A DNA stretch of 23,038 nt from assembly GCA_023818745.1 (NCBI GenBank), contig JAMWBY010000013.1:1-23038 (forward strand), in the 5' to 3' direction. The position numbers and the translations under genes were made by a program. Of this stretch, positions 16,024 through 23,038 are shown one piece after another. The stretch is from Candidatus Omnitrophota bacterium. Lineage in GTDB: Bacteria; Ratteibacteria; UBA8468; B48-G9; JAFGKM01. The notes under the pieces were generated by a model. The model searched no databases. It was not told the origin of the DNA and saw nothing but the letters and a program-made list of their open reading frames with translations. Position 1 is the first letter of the stretch; each line of letters opens with the position of its first letter.

Positions 16024-16154
16024 GGAGGGAAGAATTAAATTATAAAGTGTTACCAAGGCACCCGATTTGGAGGAAATTTGACAAATCTTAAAATATACGG
16101 TATAAAATAGATAAAAGGTATCAGGCCGGAGAGATTAAATTAGAGGGGGTTACC
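16024..16154 (+). repeat. Diverged duplicate element at an exact 100-bp offset
   Basis: ATTAAATTA (16034-16042) and GTTACC (16049-16054) recur at 16134-16142 and 16149-16154 with the same 6-bp spacing. A purine-rich stretch containing GGAG or GGAGG precedes both copies. Copy A lies before the promoter at 16078; copy B lies in the leader of the pseudopilin transcript, within the loop of the hairpin at 16122-16163. Confidence 0.45.
16078..16106 (+). promoter_or_regulatory. Sigma70-type promoter for the pseudopilin gene and downstream genes
   Basis: A perfect -35 TTGACA (16078-16083) is followed after exactly 17 bp by TATAAA (16101-16106), one mismatch from the -10 consensus. Transcription would begin around 16113, leaving a leader of about 90 nt before ATG 16202. 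The symporter stop is about 100 bp upstream, so this opens a new transcription unit. Confidence 0.7.
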
Positions 16155-16163
16155 TCGGGCCTG
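16122..16163 (+). promoter_or_regulatory. GC-rich hairpin in the pseudopilin mRNA leader
   Basis: CAGGCCGGAG (16122-16131) pairs with CTCGGGCCTG (16154-16163) at 9 of 10 positions, around a 22-nt loop. There is no T run after it, so it is not an intrinsic terminator. The loop contains AGGGGGTTA (16144-16152), identical to the Shine-Dalgarno region at 16191-16199, which suggests a role in translation or RNA stability. Confidence 0.5.
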
Positions 16164-16201
16164 TTTAGAATAGAGAAAAAAAGATAAAAAAGGGGGTTAA
16201 T

Positions 16202-16954
16202 ATGAAAAGGAAAGGATTTACTTTAATAGAGTTGCTTGTGGTAGTGGCGATAATTGCGATTTTAGCAGCAATGTTACTTCCAGCACTTTCTAAAGCAAGA
16301 GAAAGGGCAAGACAGGCAGTATGTATGGCTAATTTAAAACAAATATGGCATGCTTTAATGATGTATACAGAAGATTATGATGGCTGGTTTTTACCTGCGA
16401 GAACTATTTATCCTGCATATTGGAATGGTGTTCCCTCAGCAAGACCTTGGTTTGAATTGCTTGGCAAATGGGGCAGGTATTCAATCTTAGATTATGGTGT
16501 ATATATTGCCAACCGAAAATCAAATTATGCAATTACTAAAAAATCGCTATTATTCTGTCCAACTGAAAATAAAAGTTTTACATATACTGATTATGCAATA
16601 AACTTGTGGTTGGTTGGGATGTGCCAAATCTCTCCTCCTTATTCCGAAGACCCAACCTATAAGTACAGAAAAATTCAAAGAGTAAGAAATCCTACCATTG
16701 CCATTTGGGTTGTAGATAATGGCAGGTCAGTGGACCATGCAATCAATTATACTTATCCTGTTGGTCATACTTCAGGGTCTTATATTGCTTATAGACATGG
16801 AGGCATGAGTAGAAAAACATATGGCACATGGACTGGAGATGTTGGTATGGCAAATGTTTTATTTGTAGATGGTCATGTTGAATCAAAAACTCCTGAGGCA
16901 TTATGTTCACCATATTCTGTTGGTTCTTCTTTACCATTAAGACAGGGATTTTAG
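16202..16954 (+). CDS. Type II secretion/pilin-like pseudopilin with N-methylation signal (DGH-type)
   Basis: The 250-residue protein starts KRKG|FTLIELLVVVAIIAILAAMLLPAL, a textbook prepilin-peptidase site with F at +1 and E at +5, then the hydrophobic helix and SKARERARQAVCMANLKQI. The C-terminus has VLFVDGHVESKTPEAL, the DGH-like ending of the large pseudopilin families of Planctomycetota, Lentisphaerota and related bacteria. Such genomes carry many copies, and function in each case is uncertain: secretion or cell-surface structures. It has its own promoter and leader, a GGGGG Shine-Dalgarno at 16192-16196, and is followed after 21 bp by a large secreted protein gene that may depend on it for export or surface display. 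Confidence 0.9.
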   Translation: MKRKGFTLIELLVVVAIIAILAAMLLPALSKARERARQAVCMANLKQIWHALMMYTEDYDGWFLPARTIYPAYWNGVPSARPWFELLGKWGRYSILDYGVYIANRKSNYAITKKSLLFCPTENKSFTYTDYAINLWLVGMCQISPPYSEDPTYKYRKIQRVRNPTIAIWVVDNGRSVDHAINYTYPVGHTSGSYIAYRHGGMSRKTYGTWTGDVGMANVLFVDGHVESKTPEALCSPYSVGSSLPLRQGF

Positions 16955-16975
16955 TCATTAAAAAGGGGGGAAGAT

Positions 16976-19900
16976 ATGATTAAAAAAATAGTTATATTAT
17001 TTGGTTTTTTAAATTTTTTACTTTTTGCAGATGCTAAACTTATTTTTCATTTAACATTTGATAATGAAGAGGCAAAGGATTTAATTGGTAATAGAGTAGG
17101 TCAATTAAAAGGTGGTAAATTCGTAGAAGGCAAAGTTGGAAAAGGTATATATTTAGATGGAAAAGAGAAAGAAGCAGAGTGTGTTGTTTTTCCCGAACTT
17201 GCAAAAGATAGATTTTTTCAAGATTTTGAAGATGGGCCATTTACAATAAGTGTATGGATAAAACCGGACTCAACAAAAGAATATACTAAACAACAGGATA
17301 TATTAAATACAAGTGGAGATATAGGACCTGGCTGGAGATTGGTATATACATGGAGGATGATAATATTTAGGACAGGAACTGGAAAAAGGGATGAACAAGG
17401 AAAAGGAGATTACTGGGAAGTAAAGACAAATCCAAGTATACATAAAGTAATTGTTGATGAATGGAATCATATAGGAGTTGTTAGGAACGAAGAAGGAATT
17501 TTATCTTTATACTTAAATGGTGAAAAAGTAGCAGAGAGCGAGAAAAAGTTTAGTATTATACCCTCAAATAGGTCTTTAACAGTAGGAGCATATTTAATGG
17601 GATATGCATATGGATTTAAAGGAGTAATAGATGAAATAAAGATATATAAAGGTGCTTTAAGTTCAGAAGAGATTTTAAAAGAGTATAAGGAAGCAGAAAA
17701 AAAAATTAAACTTGATGGGAAATTAGATGAAGAGATATGGAAAAAAGGTAAAATATTCACAAACTTTTACTTAATAAGTTCAGAGAAATTATCGCCTATT
17801 CAAACAAAAGTGATATTTAATTATGACCAAGATAATTTATATTTTGCTTTTGTATGTGATGAGCCAAATATATCAAAACTAAAAAATGAAATAAAAGAAA
17901 ATTCATTAAGAGTTTATAGAGATGATAGTGTAGAGATAATGCTTGATTCAGACAATAATAAAGGTGATTATTACCATTTTTTATTTAATCCATCTGGATA
18001 TTATGGAGTTGAATTTAGAACACAAAGTGGATTTGTAGGTTCAGAAGTAAAAGGTTTTAAGTTATATACAGGAAGTTTAATTGAAAAAGATAAATGGATA
18101 GTAGAGATAATAATTCCATATTCATCATTAACACTTGAAAGAATAAAAGAGACAATCTCATTAAATTTTGCAAGGAACAGAAGAGTTGATTTGGAGACAA
18201 GGGAAGAAAGTGCAATAGCAGACAAAGGCCAGTTTCATAATCCATTTGTTTTTAAGACAGTAAAACTTGAGAATGTTGATTTAACATTATATGCGATAGA
18301 ATTTAAGGATATAGAGATAGTAGATACAGAAAAAAAAGATGAAAAAATAGCAGTAAAACTAAAAGGTAATTTAAAGAATTTAAGTAAAAAAGAAAGGAAG
18401 ATTGATTTAGAGGTATATGAGGAAAAACTCGGAGTATTAGGGAAATTAAGTTTAGATATATTGCCTGAGAAAGATAAAGAAGTTGTTTTAAATATAAATG
18501 TTCCAGAAGCAAAAGAATATAAATTTGGAATTGATATAAAAGATAATAGAAAGACGATTTATAGCAGTATATTTCCAGCAAAAATAACGTATGTTCCAAT
18601 TTCACTTGAACTATTAAAACCATTTTACAGGAACTCAATCTATTCAACACAAAAGATAGACGAAATAATAGTGAATGTAAAAATTGGTTTAAAAGAAGAG
18701 GAAATAAAAGGGATAAATACAGAGGTTTCAATAATAGACATGCAAAACAAAACGATTACTGAAAAAGTAGATTCAACAAAAAAAGAGGCAAGATTTAATT
18801 TAAAAATCTCAGATTTGAAAGAAGGAGAATATAGAGTGGTCGGAAAAATGATAAAAGATGGTAAGGTGATATATGAAACAAGTATTCCATTATATAAACT
18901 ACCACCTGCAAAAGGAAATGAAGTATATGTTGATGAGAATTTAAATTTGGTCTTAAATGGGAAAGTGATAATGCCGATAATCTGGTGGGCAGGTTCTCCA
19001 CCAGAAGAGATAGCAAAGACAGGAGCAGATGGAATAATATGTGGAATAGGTAACCTTGACGAATTAAAAAGTTTAGGCCAGTTTGGAGAAGTAATGCTTT
19101 TTTGGGGAGCAGACCAGAAAAAATACTTTGAAGGTAAAGATACATTATCAGAAGAAGCAATAAATGTAATAACACAAAGAATAAATTCAATAAAGGACCA
19201 TCCTGCATTTTTATTTTTATATTTAGTAGATGAGCCAGAGGTGAGAAATATAAGTCCAAATCTTTTAAGAGAAGCATATGAATTGATTAAAAAAATTGAC
19301 CCATACCATCCAGTTCAAATAACAAATAATACAATAAAAGGGATAGAGACATATATAGAATGCGCTGATTTATTTTTACCAGACCCTTATGTTTGTCCAC
19401 TTATTGATGGTAGTTTAACAAGACCGATGACATATATAATCAGTTTTATGGAGGAAATAAAAAGAGCAGGAAAAGGTAAAAAATTTATCGGTATAACTCC
19501 ACAAGTATTTGACTATGGAAAGGTGTATGCTTCAAAACCACCATATTCAACAAGGAACAATAGGCCACCAACATTTGTAGAAGAAAGATGTATGAATTAT
19601 CTTGGTATTGTTTATGGAGCAAAAGGTTTCAATTATTATGTCTATGGGAAAAGAGAAGAAGGTCATTGGGGAGCAGTTAATATACCAGATTTAAGAGTTG
19701 GGATGCCATATTTAATAAAGGAGAAAAAGTCATTAAGTGATGTTATATTGCTTGGGAAGGATATAAAAGAAAAAGTTAAAATAGAAGACAAAAGAATTCA
19801 TTATTCAGTAAAAGAGTTAAATGGAAAGATTTATATAATAGCTGTGAATGTTGAGCCAGTTGAATTAAGTGTTGAGATAAAAATTCCAGAAAATGTAAAG

Positions 19901-20086
19901 AAGTTAAAGGTTATATCAGAAAAAAGAGAAATAGAAGTTAAAAATGGGATTTTCATTGATAAATTTATTCCTTATGAAGTTCATATATATACAGATAATT
20001 TAAAATTTCAAGATTTAATTGATTTAAAAAAAGTTGAGGAAGAAATAAAAAAAGAAGGCGGTTTATTCACTTATAAATACAGATAA
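16976..20086 (+). CDS. Large secreted LamG/CBM9/TIM-barrel glycoside hydrolase-like protein
   Basis: The 1036-residue protein opens with a signal peptide (hydrophobic residues about 5-18, LFADA). Residues 20-230 form a LamG/concanavalin-like domain (LIFHLTFDNEEAKDLIGN, FTISVWIKP, WNHIGVVRNEEGILSLYLNG, GVIDEIKIYKGALSSEEI). Residues 235-435 match a CBM9-type domain (LDGKLDEEIWKKG, VIFNYDQDNLYFAFVCDEP, DDSVEIMLD). Residues 440-650 look like beta-sandwich linker domains. Residues 655-960 are TIM-barrel-like, with IIWWAGSPPEEIAKTGADG and a probable acid pair D752/E753 in LVDEPE. A beta-rich C-terminus follows. Probably extracellular glycan binding and cleavage. GGGGGG before ATG 16976 is strong. 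Codons look richer in A-ending forms (ATA, GTA) than in neighbouring genes. Confidence 0.83.
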   Translation: MIKKIVILFGFLNFLLFADAKLIFHLTFDNEEAKDLIGNRVGQLKGGKFVEGKVGKGIYLDGKEKEAECVVFPELAKDRFFQDFEDGPFTISVWIKPDSTKEYTKQQDILNTSGDIGPGWRLVYTWRMIIFRTGTGKRDEQGKGDYWEVKTNPSIHKVIVDEWNHIGVVRNEEGILSLYLNGEKVAESEKKFSIIPSNRSLTVGAYLMGYAYGFKGVIDEIKIYKGALSSEEILKEYKEAEKKIKLDGKLDEEIWKKGKIFTNFYLISSEKLSPIQTKVIFNYDQDNLYFAFVCDEPNISKLKNEIKENSLRVYRDDSVEIMLDSDNNKGDYYHFLFNPSGYYGVEFRTQSGFVGSEVKGFKLYTGSLIEKDKWIVEIIIPYSSLTLERIKETISLNFARNRRVDLETREESAIADKGQFHNPFVFKTVKLENVDLTLYAIEFKDIEIVDTEKKDEKIAVKLKGNLKNLSKKERKIDLEVYEEKLGVLGKLSLDILPEKDKEVVLNINVPEAKEYKFGIDIKDNRKTIYSSIFPAKITYVPISLELLKPFYRNSIYSTQKIDEIIVNVKIGLKEEEIKGINTEVSIIDMQNKTITEKVDSTKKEARFNLKISDLKEGEYRVVGKMIKDGKVIYETSIPLYKLPPAKGNEVYVDENLNLVLNGKVIMPIIWWAGSPPEEIAKTGADGIICGIGNLDELKSLGQFGEVMLFWGADQKKYFEGKDTLSEEAINVITQRINSIKDHPAFLFLYLVDEPEVRNISPNLLREAYELIKKIDPYHPVQITNNTIKGIETYIECADLFLPDPYVCPLIDGSLTRPMTYIISFMEEIKRAGKGKKFIGITPQVFDYGKVYASKPPYSTRNNRPPTFVEERCMNYLGIVYGAKGFNYYVYGKREEGHWGAVNIPDLRVGMPYLIKEKKSLSDVILLGKDIKEKVKIEDKRIHYSVKELNGKIYIIAVNVEPVELSVEIKIPENVKKLKVISEKREIEVKNGIFIDKFIPYEVHIYTDNLKFQDLIDLKKVEEEIKKEGGLFTYKYR

Positions 20087-21385
20087 ATGCAAAATTACAA
20101 AATTGGTGCTGGTAAAATTGATATAACTCCACCTGTTGGTTATTTACTTTTTGGACATTCAGATAGAAAATATCCATCAAAAAAAATTCATGACCCTTTA
20201 TATTTAAAATGTTTATCCATTTCTAATAATAAGAATAGAATTTTTATAATTACTTCTGACCTTATTGGTTTTACACCTGAATTTTCAAACTCTTTAAAAA
20301 AAGAAATCTATGAAAAATTGAAAATAAAACCATCAAATATTCTTTTAACTGCTTCACATACACATACAGGTCCTTCAATTGGGGCCAATTCAATACCTGA
20401 TTATATTTCTCTTTTAAAAAAGAAAATTATTGGTTTGCTTATTCATTGTATAAATGATGAAGAGGAAGGAATTATAAAGTTTGGGAAAGGTAAAGTAAAT
20501 ATAGGAATAGTAAATAGAAGGAAAAAAACAGAAGATGGGGTAAAGATGTTACCAAATTTTGATGGTCCAATAGATGAAGAATTAAGTGTTATAAAAATAG
20601 AAAGAAAAGATAAAAGCACAAAGGCCATATTTTTCAATTATTCCTGTCATCCAACAGTCCTTTCAACAAATATATATGAAATTTCTGCTGATTATCCTGG
20701 TGCTGCGCAAAGAGAAATTGAGAATTTTTATAAAGGAAGTATAGCGATGTTTACAAATGGATGTTGTGGAGATGTAAGACCTGCAATAATAGATGAAGAA
20801 ACAGGTAAATTTAAGGGTGGCTCATTTGAAGATATTGAAAGGATGGGGAAAATTCTATTTGGTAAAGTTATTGAGGTAAGTGAAAAGGCAGAAGAGATAA
20901 AAGAAAACCAACTTGAAGGTATTTCAGATTTTTTTCATTTTAAACTGGAAAAAAAATTAATACCCAAAAATGAAAAAGAATTTGAAAAAAATTGTAAATA
21001 CTATGAAGAAAAATATAAAATAGAAATTCCTAAAAATTGGATTGAAATTATGAAAAATAAATTAAGAAAAAAAGAAAAGTTTAAGGAAAGCACAAAAGGA
21101 GAATTGCAACTTATAAAAATAGGAGAAATTTGTGTTTTAGGAATTCCTGGAGAAGTAATGGTTGAGATAGGATTGAAAATAAAAGGGTTATCTAAAAAAG
21201 AAAAAATTATTATATGTGGTTATAGTAATGGAATTGTTTCTTATATTCCAACTTCTAATGCAATTGAAGAAGGTGGATATGAAGCAATAACTTTTTTATT
21301 TTCTTCTGATAGAGTAGCTCCTTTTGAAAAAAATCTTGAAGAAAAGTTGATTAAAAAGTGTTTAGATTTAATAAAAAATGAATAA
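20087..21385 (+). CDS. Neutral/alkaline non-lysosomal ceramidase-like protein
   Basis: The 432-residue protein begins KIGAGKIDITPPVGYLLFGH, the standard N-terminus of the neutral ceramidase family (PF04734). It has ASHTHTGPS with H91 and H93, YSCHPTVLS with H188 (expected zinc ligands) and TNGCCGDVRPAI. LGIPGEVMVEIGLKIK and GYSNGIVSYIPT are the usual C-terminal signatures. No signal peptide is evident and the C-terminal Ig-like domain of classical ceramidases is missing, so it is the shorter family type. Many such proteins in glycan-degrading bacteria have unknown amide or ester substrates. ATG 20087 follows the upstream stop directly and no Shine-Dalgarno is visible, so translation probably relies on coupling. 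Confidence 0.85.
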   Translation: MQNYKIGAGKIDITPPVGYLLFGHSDRKYPSKKIHDPLYLKCLSISNNKNRIFIITSDLIGFTPEFSNSLKKEIYEKLKIKPSNILLTASHTHTGPSIGANSIPDYISLLKKKIIGLLIHCINDEEEGIIKFGKGKVNIGIVNRRKKTEDGVKMLPNFDGPIDEELSVIKIERKDKSTKAIFFNYSCHPTVLSTNIYEISADYPGAAQREIENFYKGSIAMFTNGCCGDVRPAIIDEETGKFKGGSFEDIERMGKILFGKVIEVSEKAEEIKENQLEGISDFFHFKLEKKLIPKNEKEFEKNCKYYEEKYKIEIPKNWIEIMKNKLRKKEKFKESTKGELQLIKIGEICVLGIPGEVMVEIGLKIKGLSKKEKIIICGYSNGIVSYIPTSNAIEEGGYEAITFLFSSDRVAPFEKNLEEKLIKKCLDLIKNE

Positions 21386-22538
21386 TTCTTTTATTACATA
21401 TTGTGAAATTAATTTAGATTCAATAATTCATAATTTAAAATGGGTGAAAAATAGAGTTGGTGAAAAAGTAAAAATATGTTTTGCAGGGACTAAAGCAGAT
21501 GGATATGGGTATGGTATTTATGAAGTTGCAATTGCTGCTATTGAAAGTAAAGTGGTTGATTATTTAGGAGTTGCAATCCCAGATGAGGGAATATATTTAA
21601 GAAAAAAGGGGATAAATATTCCAATAATTGTTTTTGGAAATATATTACCAGAATTTGCTGAAAAAATTGTAGATTATGACTTAACACAGACAGTTTGCAC
21701 ATATGATTTATGTGAGAAATTGTCTTATTATGCAAAAAACAAAAATAAACCTGTAAAGATTCATATTAAAGTTGATACAGGGATGGGAAGAATTGGTGTT
21801 TTTCCAGAAGATTCACTTGAATTTATTAAAAAAGTTTCTAAATTGCCTAATCTTAAAATTGAAGGTATTTATAGCCATCTATCTTCGGTTGGAAGGGATG
21901 ACGAATTTACAAAGGAACAGATTAATAAATTTTTTACAGTTTTGAAAATATTAGAAAACAACAATATAAAAATTCCTTTAAAACATCTTGCAAATTCTGC
22001 TTCAATAAAGAAATTACCTGAAACTTATCTTGACATGGTAAGGCCTGGAAGTATTATCTTTAATGCTGACCTTCCAGAATTAAAACAGGTTTTTTCTCTA
22101 AAAAGTAAGGTTGTTTATGTAAAAAAAGTTCCAAAAGGGTATAGAATTGGTTATAGAGGTAGTTTTATAACAAAAAAAGAGACAAAAATTGCTACAGTTG
22201 GACTTGGATATATTGATGGTTATCCCTTTTTATTGGGAAATGAAAAATGGAAGGTTATAATAAATGATAAGTATTTTCCAGTTGTAGGAAGAGTTTGTAT
22301 GGATCAAATAATGGTAGATGTTGGAAATGAAGATGTAAAAATAGGAGATGAAGTTATAATAATTGGAAAAAGTAAAAATTGTGAAATTAAGATAAATGAT
22401 ATATTTAAAGAATTGGATTTCTATAATTTTCTTGCTCCTTCTATAAACAAAAGAGTTTCAAGAATTTATATAAAAGATGGAAGAATATATAAAACAAAAA
22501 CAATGTTGGAGGAAATAAGTGGAAGAAATAGAAATTAA
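21378..22538 (+). CDS. alr: Alanine racemase (PLP-dependent)
   Basis: The 386-residue protein has CEINLDSIIHNLKWVK, then TKADGYGYG with K39 as the pyridoxal-phosphate Lys. HIKVDTGMGRIG and SHLSSVGRDDEFT are in the barrel, and Y259 in IGYRGSF is the expected second catalytic base. GLGYIDGYPFLLGN and VGRVCMDQIMVDVG complete the family pattern. The length is typical. It interconverts L- and D-alanine for peptidoglycan, although a catabolic or broader-specificity racemase is possible from the context. It overlaps the ceramidase-like gene by 8 bp and the next gene by 20 bp, so all three are probably translated from one mRNA. It is cytoplasmic. Confidence 0.92.
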   Translation: MNNSFITYCEINLDSIIHNLKWVKNRVGEKVKICFAGTKADGYGYGIYEVAIAAIESKVVDYLGVAIPDEGIYLRKKGINIPIIVFGNILPEFAEKIVDYDLTQTVCTYDLCEKLSYYAKNKNKPVKIHIKVDTGMGRIGVFPEDSLEFIKKVSKLPNLKIEGIYSHLSSVGRDDEFTKEQINKFFTVLKILENNNIKIPLKHLANSASIKKLPETYLDMVRPGSIIFNADLPELKQVFSLKSKVVYVKKVPKGYRIGYRGSFITKKETKIATVGLGYIDGYPFLLGNEKWKVIINDKYFPVVGRVCMDQIMVDVGNEDVKIGDEVIIIGKSKNCEIKINDIFKELDFYNFLAPSINKRVSRIYIKDGRIYKTKTMLEEISGRNRN

Positions 22539-23038
22539 AGGTAGGTATAATGAAACTGGTTTTATTCTTGGTAATCTTCATAAAAATATTTTAAAAAAGA
22601 TTGAAGAAAAAGTTGTTGATAATATTAAAGTTGATGCTGAAAAAATTAAAAATTATGAAAAATGTCTTGAGAGATTTTCTTTTTTAAGAGAAGAAGTTGA
22701 AAATTATTGTAAAGGTGCAGATATAAAATTTGAAAATTTATTGAAAATTAAACTTGGTGATTTTAATATTCCTAAGTTTTCTTGTTCATCATTACTTTTA
22801 AAAAATGGAGATAAAAATATAATTGCTATGAAAATAAGAGATCAGTTGCCTTTACCTCAATATATATGTAAAAAACAGAATGAAAATAAAATTCCATACT
22901 TTTTTTCTGGTTCAATTTCAGATATTGGATATGGATTTTTTATTAAAGAAAATGGATTTCTTGGAATAAATAATACTGGTAGTTTCTTAAAGGATGAATT
23001 TTTAAATCAATATGGTTTTGACGATTGCGATATAATGA
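22519..23038 (+). CDS. C45-family acyltransferase/amidohydrolase-like protein (3' truncated by window edge)
   Basis: The frame opens at GTG 22519, preceded by GGAGG (22508-22512) at a 6-nt spacing, and is open to the window end (173 codons). It starts EEIEIKGRYNETGFILG, followed by a helical region and KFSCSSLLLKNGDKNIIAMKIRD. This fits the acyl-CoA:6-aminopenicillanate acyltransferase/C45 peptidase family. C89 would be the N-terminal nucleophile exposed by self-cleavage after the propeptide, and IRD stands where family members have RN-x-D. It would hydrolyse or transfer an amide-linked acyl group. The start overlaps alr by 20 bp. The assignment rests on limited motifs and the missing C-terminal half. 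Confidence 0.6.
   Translation, partial: MEEIEIKGRYNETGFILGNLHKNILKKIEEKVVDNIKVDAEKIKNYEKCLERFSFLREEVENYCKGADIKFENLLKIKLGDFNIPKFSCSSLLLKNGDKNIIAMKIRDQLPLPQYICKKQNENKIPYFFSGSISDIGYGFFIKENGFLGINNTGSFLKDEFLNQYGFDDCDIM

Noticed and set aside
16122..16163. Intrinsic terminator after the symporter gene
   Set aside because: The hairpin lies downstream of a new promoter and is not followed by a T run.
18303..19277. Two minus-strand open frames (142 and 160 codons) opposite the large secreted gene
   Set aside because: Their Leu/Tyr-rich translations are what A-ending codons give when read antisense. There is no ribosome-binding site or domain, and the + strand frame is clearly a real gene.
1..23038. 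CRISPR arrays, tRNA or rRNA genes, and insertion sequences
   Set aside because: No regularly spaced repeats, cloverleaf-like segments, rRNA motifs, transposase genes or terminal inverted repeats were seen; gaps between genes are too short for most of them.

Overview
The window is a densely packed, strongly AT-rich stretch of bacterial DNA in which every supported gene lies on the + strand. Most gaps are under 50 bp and many genes overlap (ATGA or longer). A pseudopilin of the DGH type, several DUF4091-like and LamG/CBM9 secreted proteins, a ceramidase-like protein and an SSS symporter together resemble the polysaccharide- and glycoconjugate-degrading repertoires of the PVC and Omnitrophota-type lineages (Lentisphaerota, Omnitrophota, Ratteibacteria and relatives). 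That placement is inference: there is no rRNA or other taxonomic marker here.

Layout. (1) 3-2902: the end of one DUF4091-type protein and a complete secreted one (CBM4/9-like plus TIM-barrel plus DUF4091). (2) 2919-5220: a long gene built of three QueG/reductive-dehalogenase-like units. It is interrupted by an in-frame TGA, exactly where a cluster-ligand Cys would sit, and by a 2-nt loss in an A run inside a second Cys motif. (3) 5217-7024: a beta-propeller protein like oligogalacturonate lyase and a cyclase-family protein with a degenerate metal motif. (4) 7027-7063: a good sigma70-type promoter whose -10 lies in a perfect 16-bp palindrome. It heads a probable operon (7078-15980): Gfo/Idh/MocA oxidoreductase, DAO-type flavoprotein, URO-D-like methyltransferase homologue, HcnA-like [2Fe-2S] protein, HcnB-like flavoprotein, two-cluster ferredoxin, BFD-like [2Fe-2S] protein, putative glycoside hydrolase and sodium:solute symporter. 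(5) 15981-16201: the only sizeable gap, with a second good promoter, a GC-rich hairpin in the leader and a diverged duplicated element at an exact 100-bp offset. (6) 16202-23038: pseudopilin, a 1036-aa secreted LamG/CBM9/TIM-barrel protein, a neutral-ceramidase-like protein, alanine racemase and the start of a C45-type acyltransferase/hydrolase.

How the genes may work together (inference). The operon after 7078 looks like a catabolic unit. The symporter brings in a small organic solute, the glycoside hydrolase homologue and Gfo/Idh protein act on a sugar-like part, and the DAO flavoprotein with its HcnA/HcnB/ferredoxin/BFD partners oxidises a C-N bond in the manner of HcnABC, opine oxidases or multi-subunit proline dehydrogenases. 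An amino-sugar, opine-like or N-methylated amino-acid substrate would fit, but the sequence does not settle it. The last block pairs extracellular or amide-bond hydrolysis (ceramidase-like, C45) with alanine racemase, which could supply or recycle D-alanine.

The most unusual item is the interrupted QueG-like gene. UGA ends several neighbouring genes, so genome-wide UGA reassignment is unlikely. The choice is between selenocysteine, a young pseudogene and assembly error. No tRNA, rRNA, CRISPR array, insertion sequence or clear intrinsic terminator was seen.
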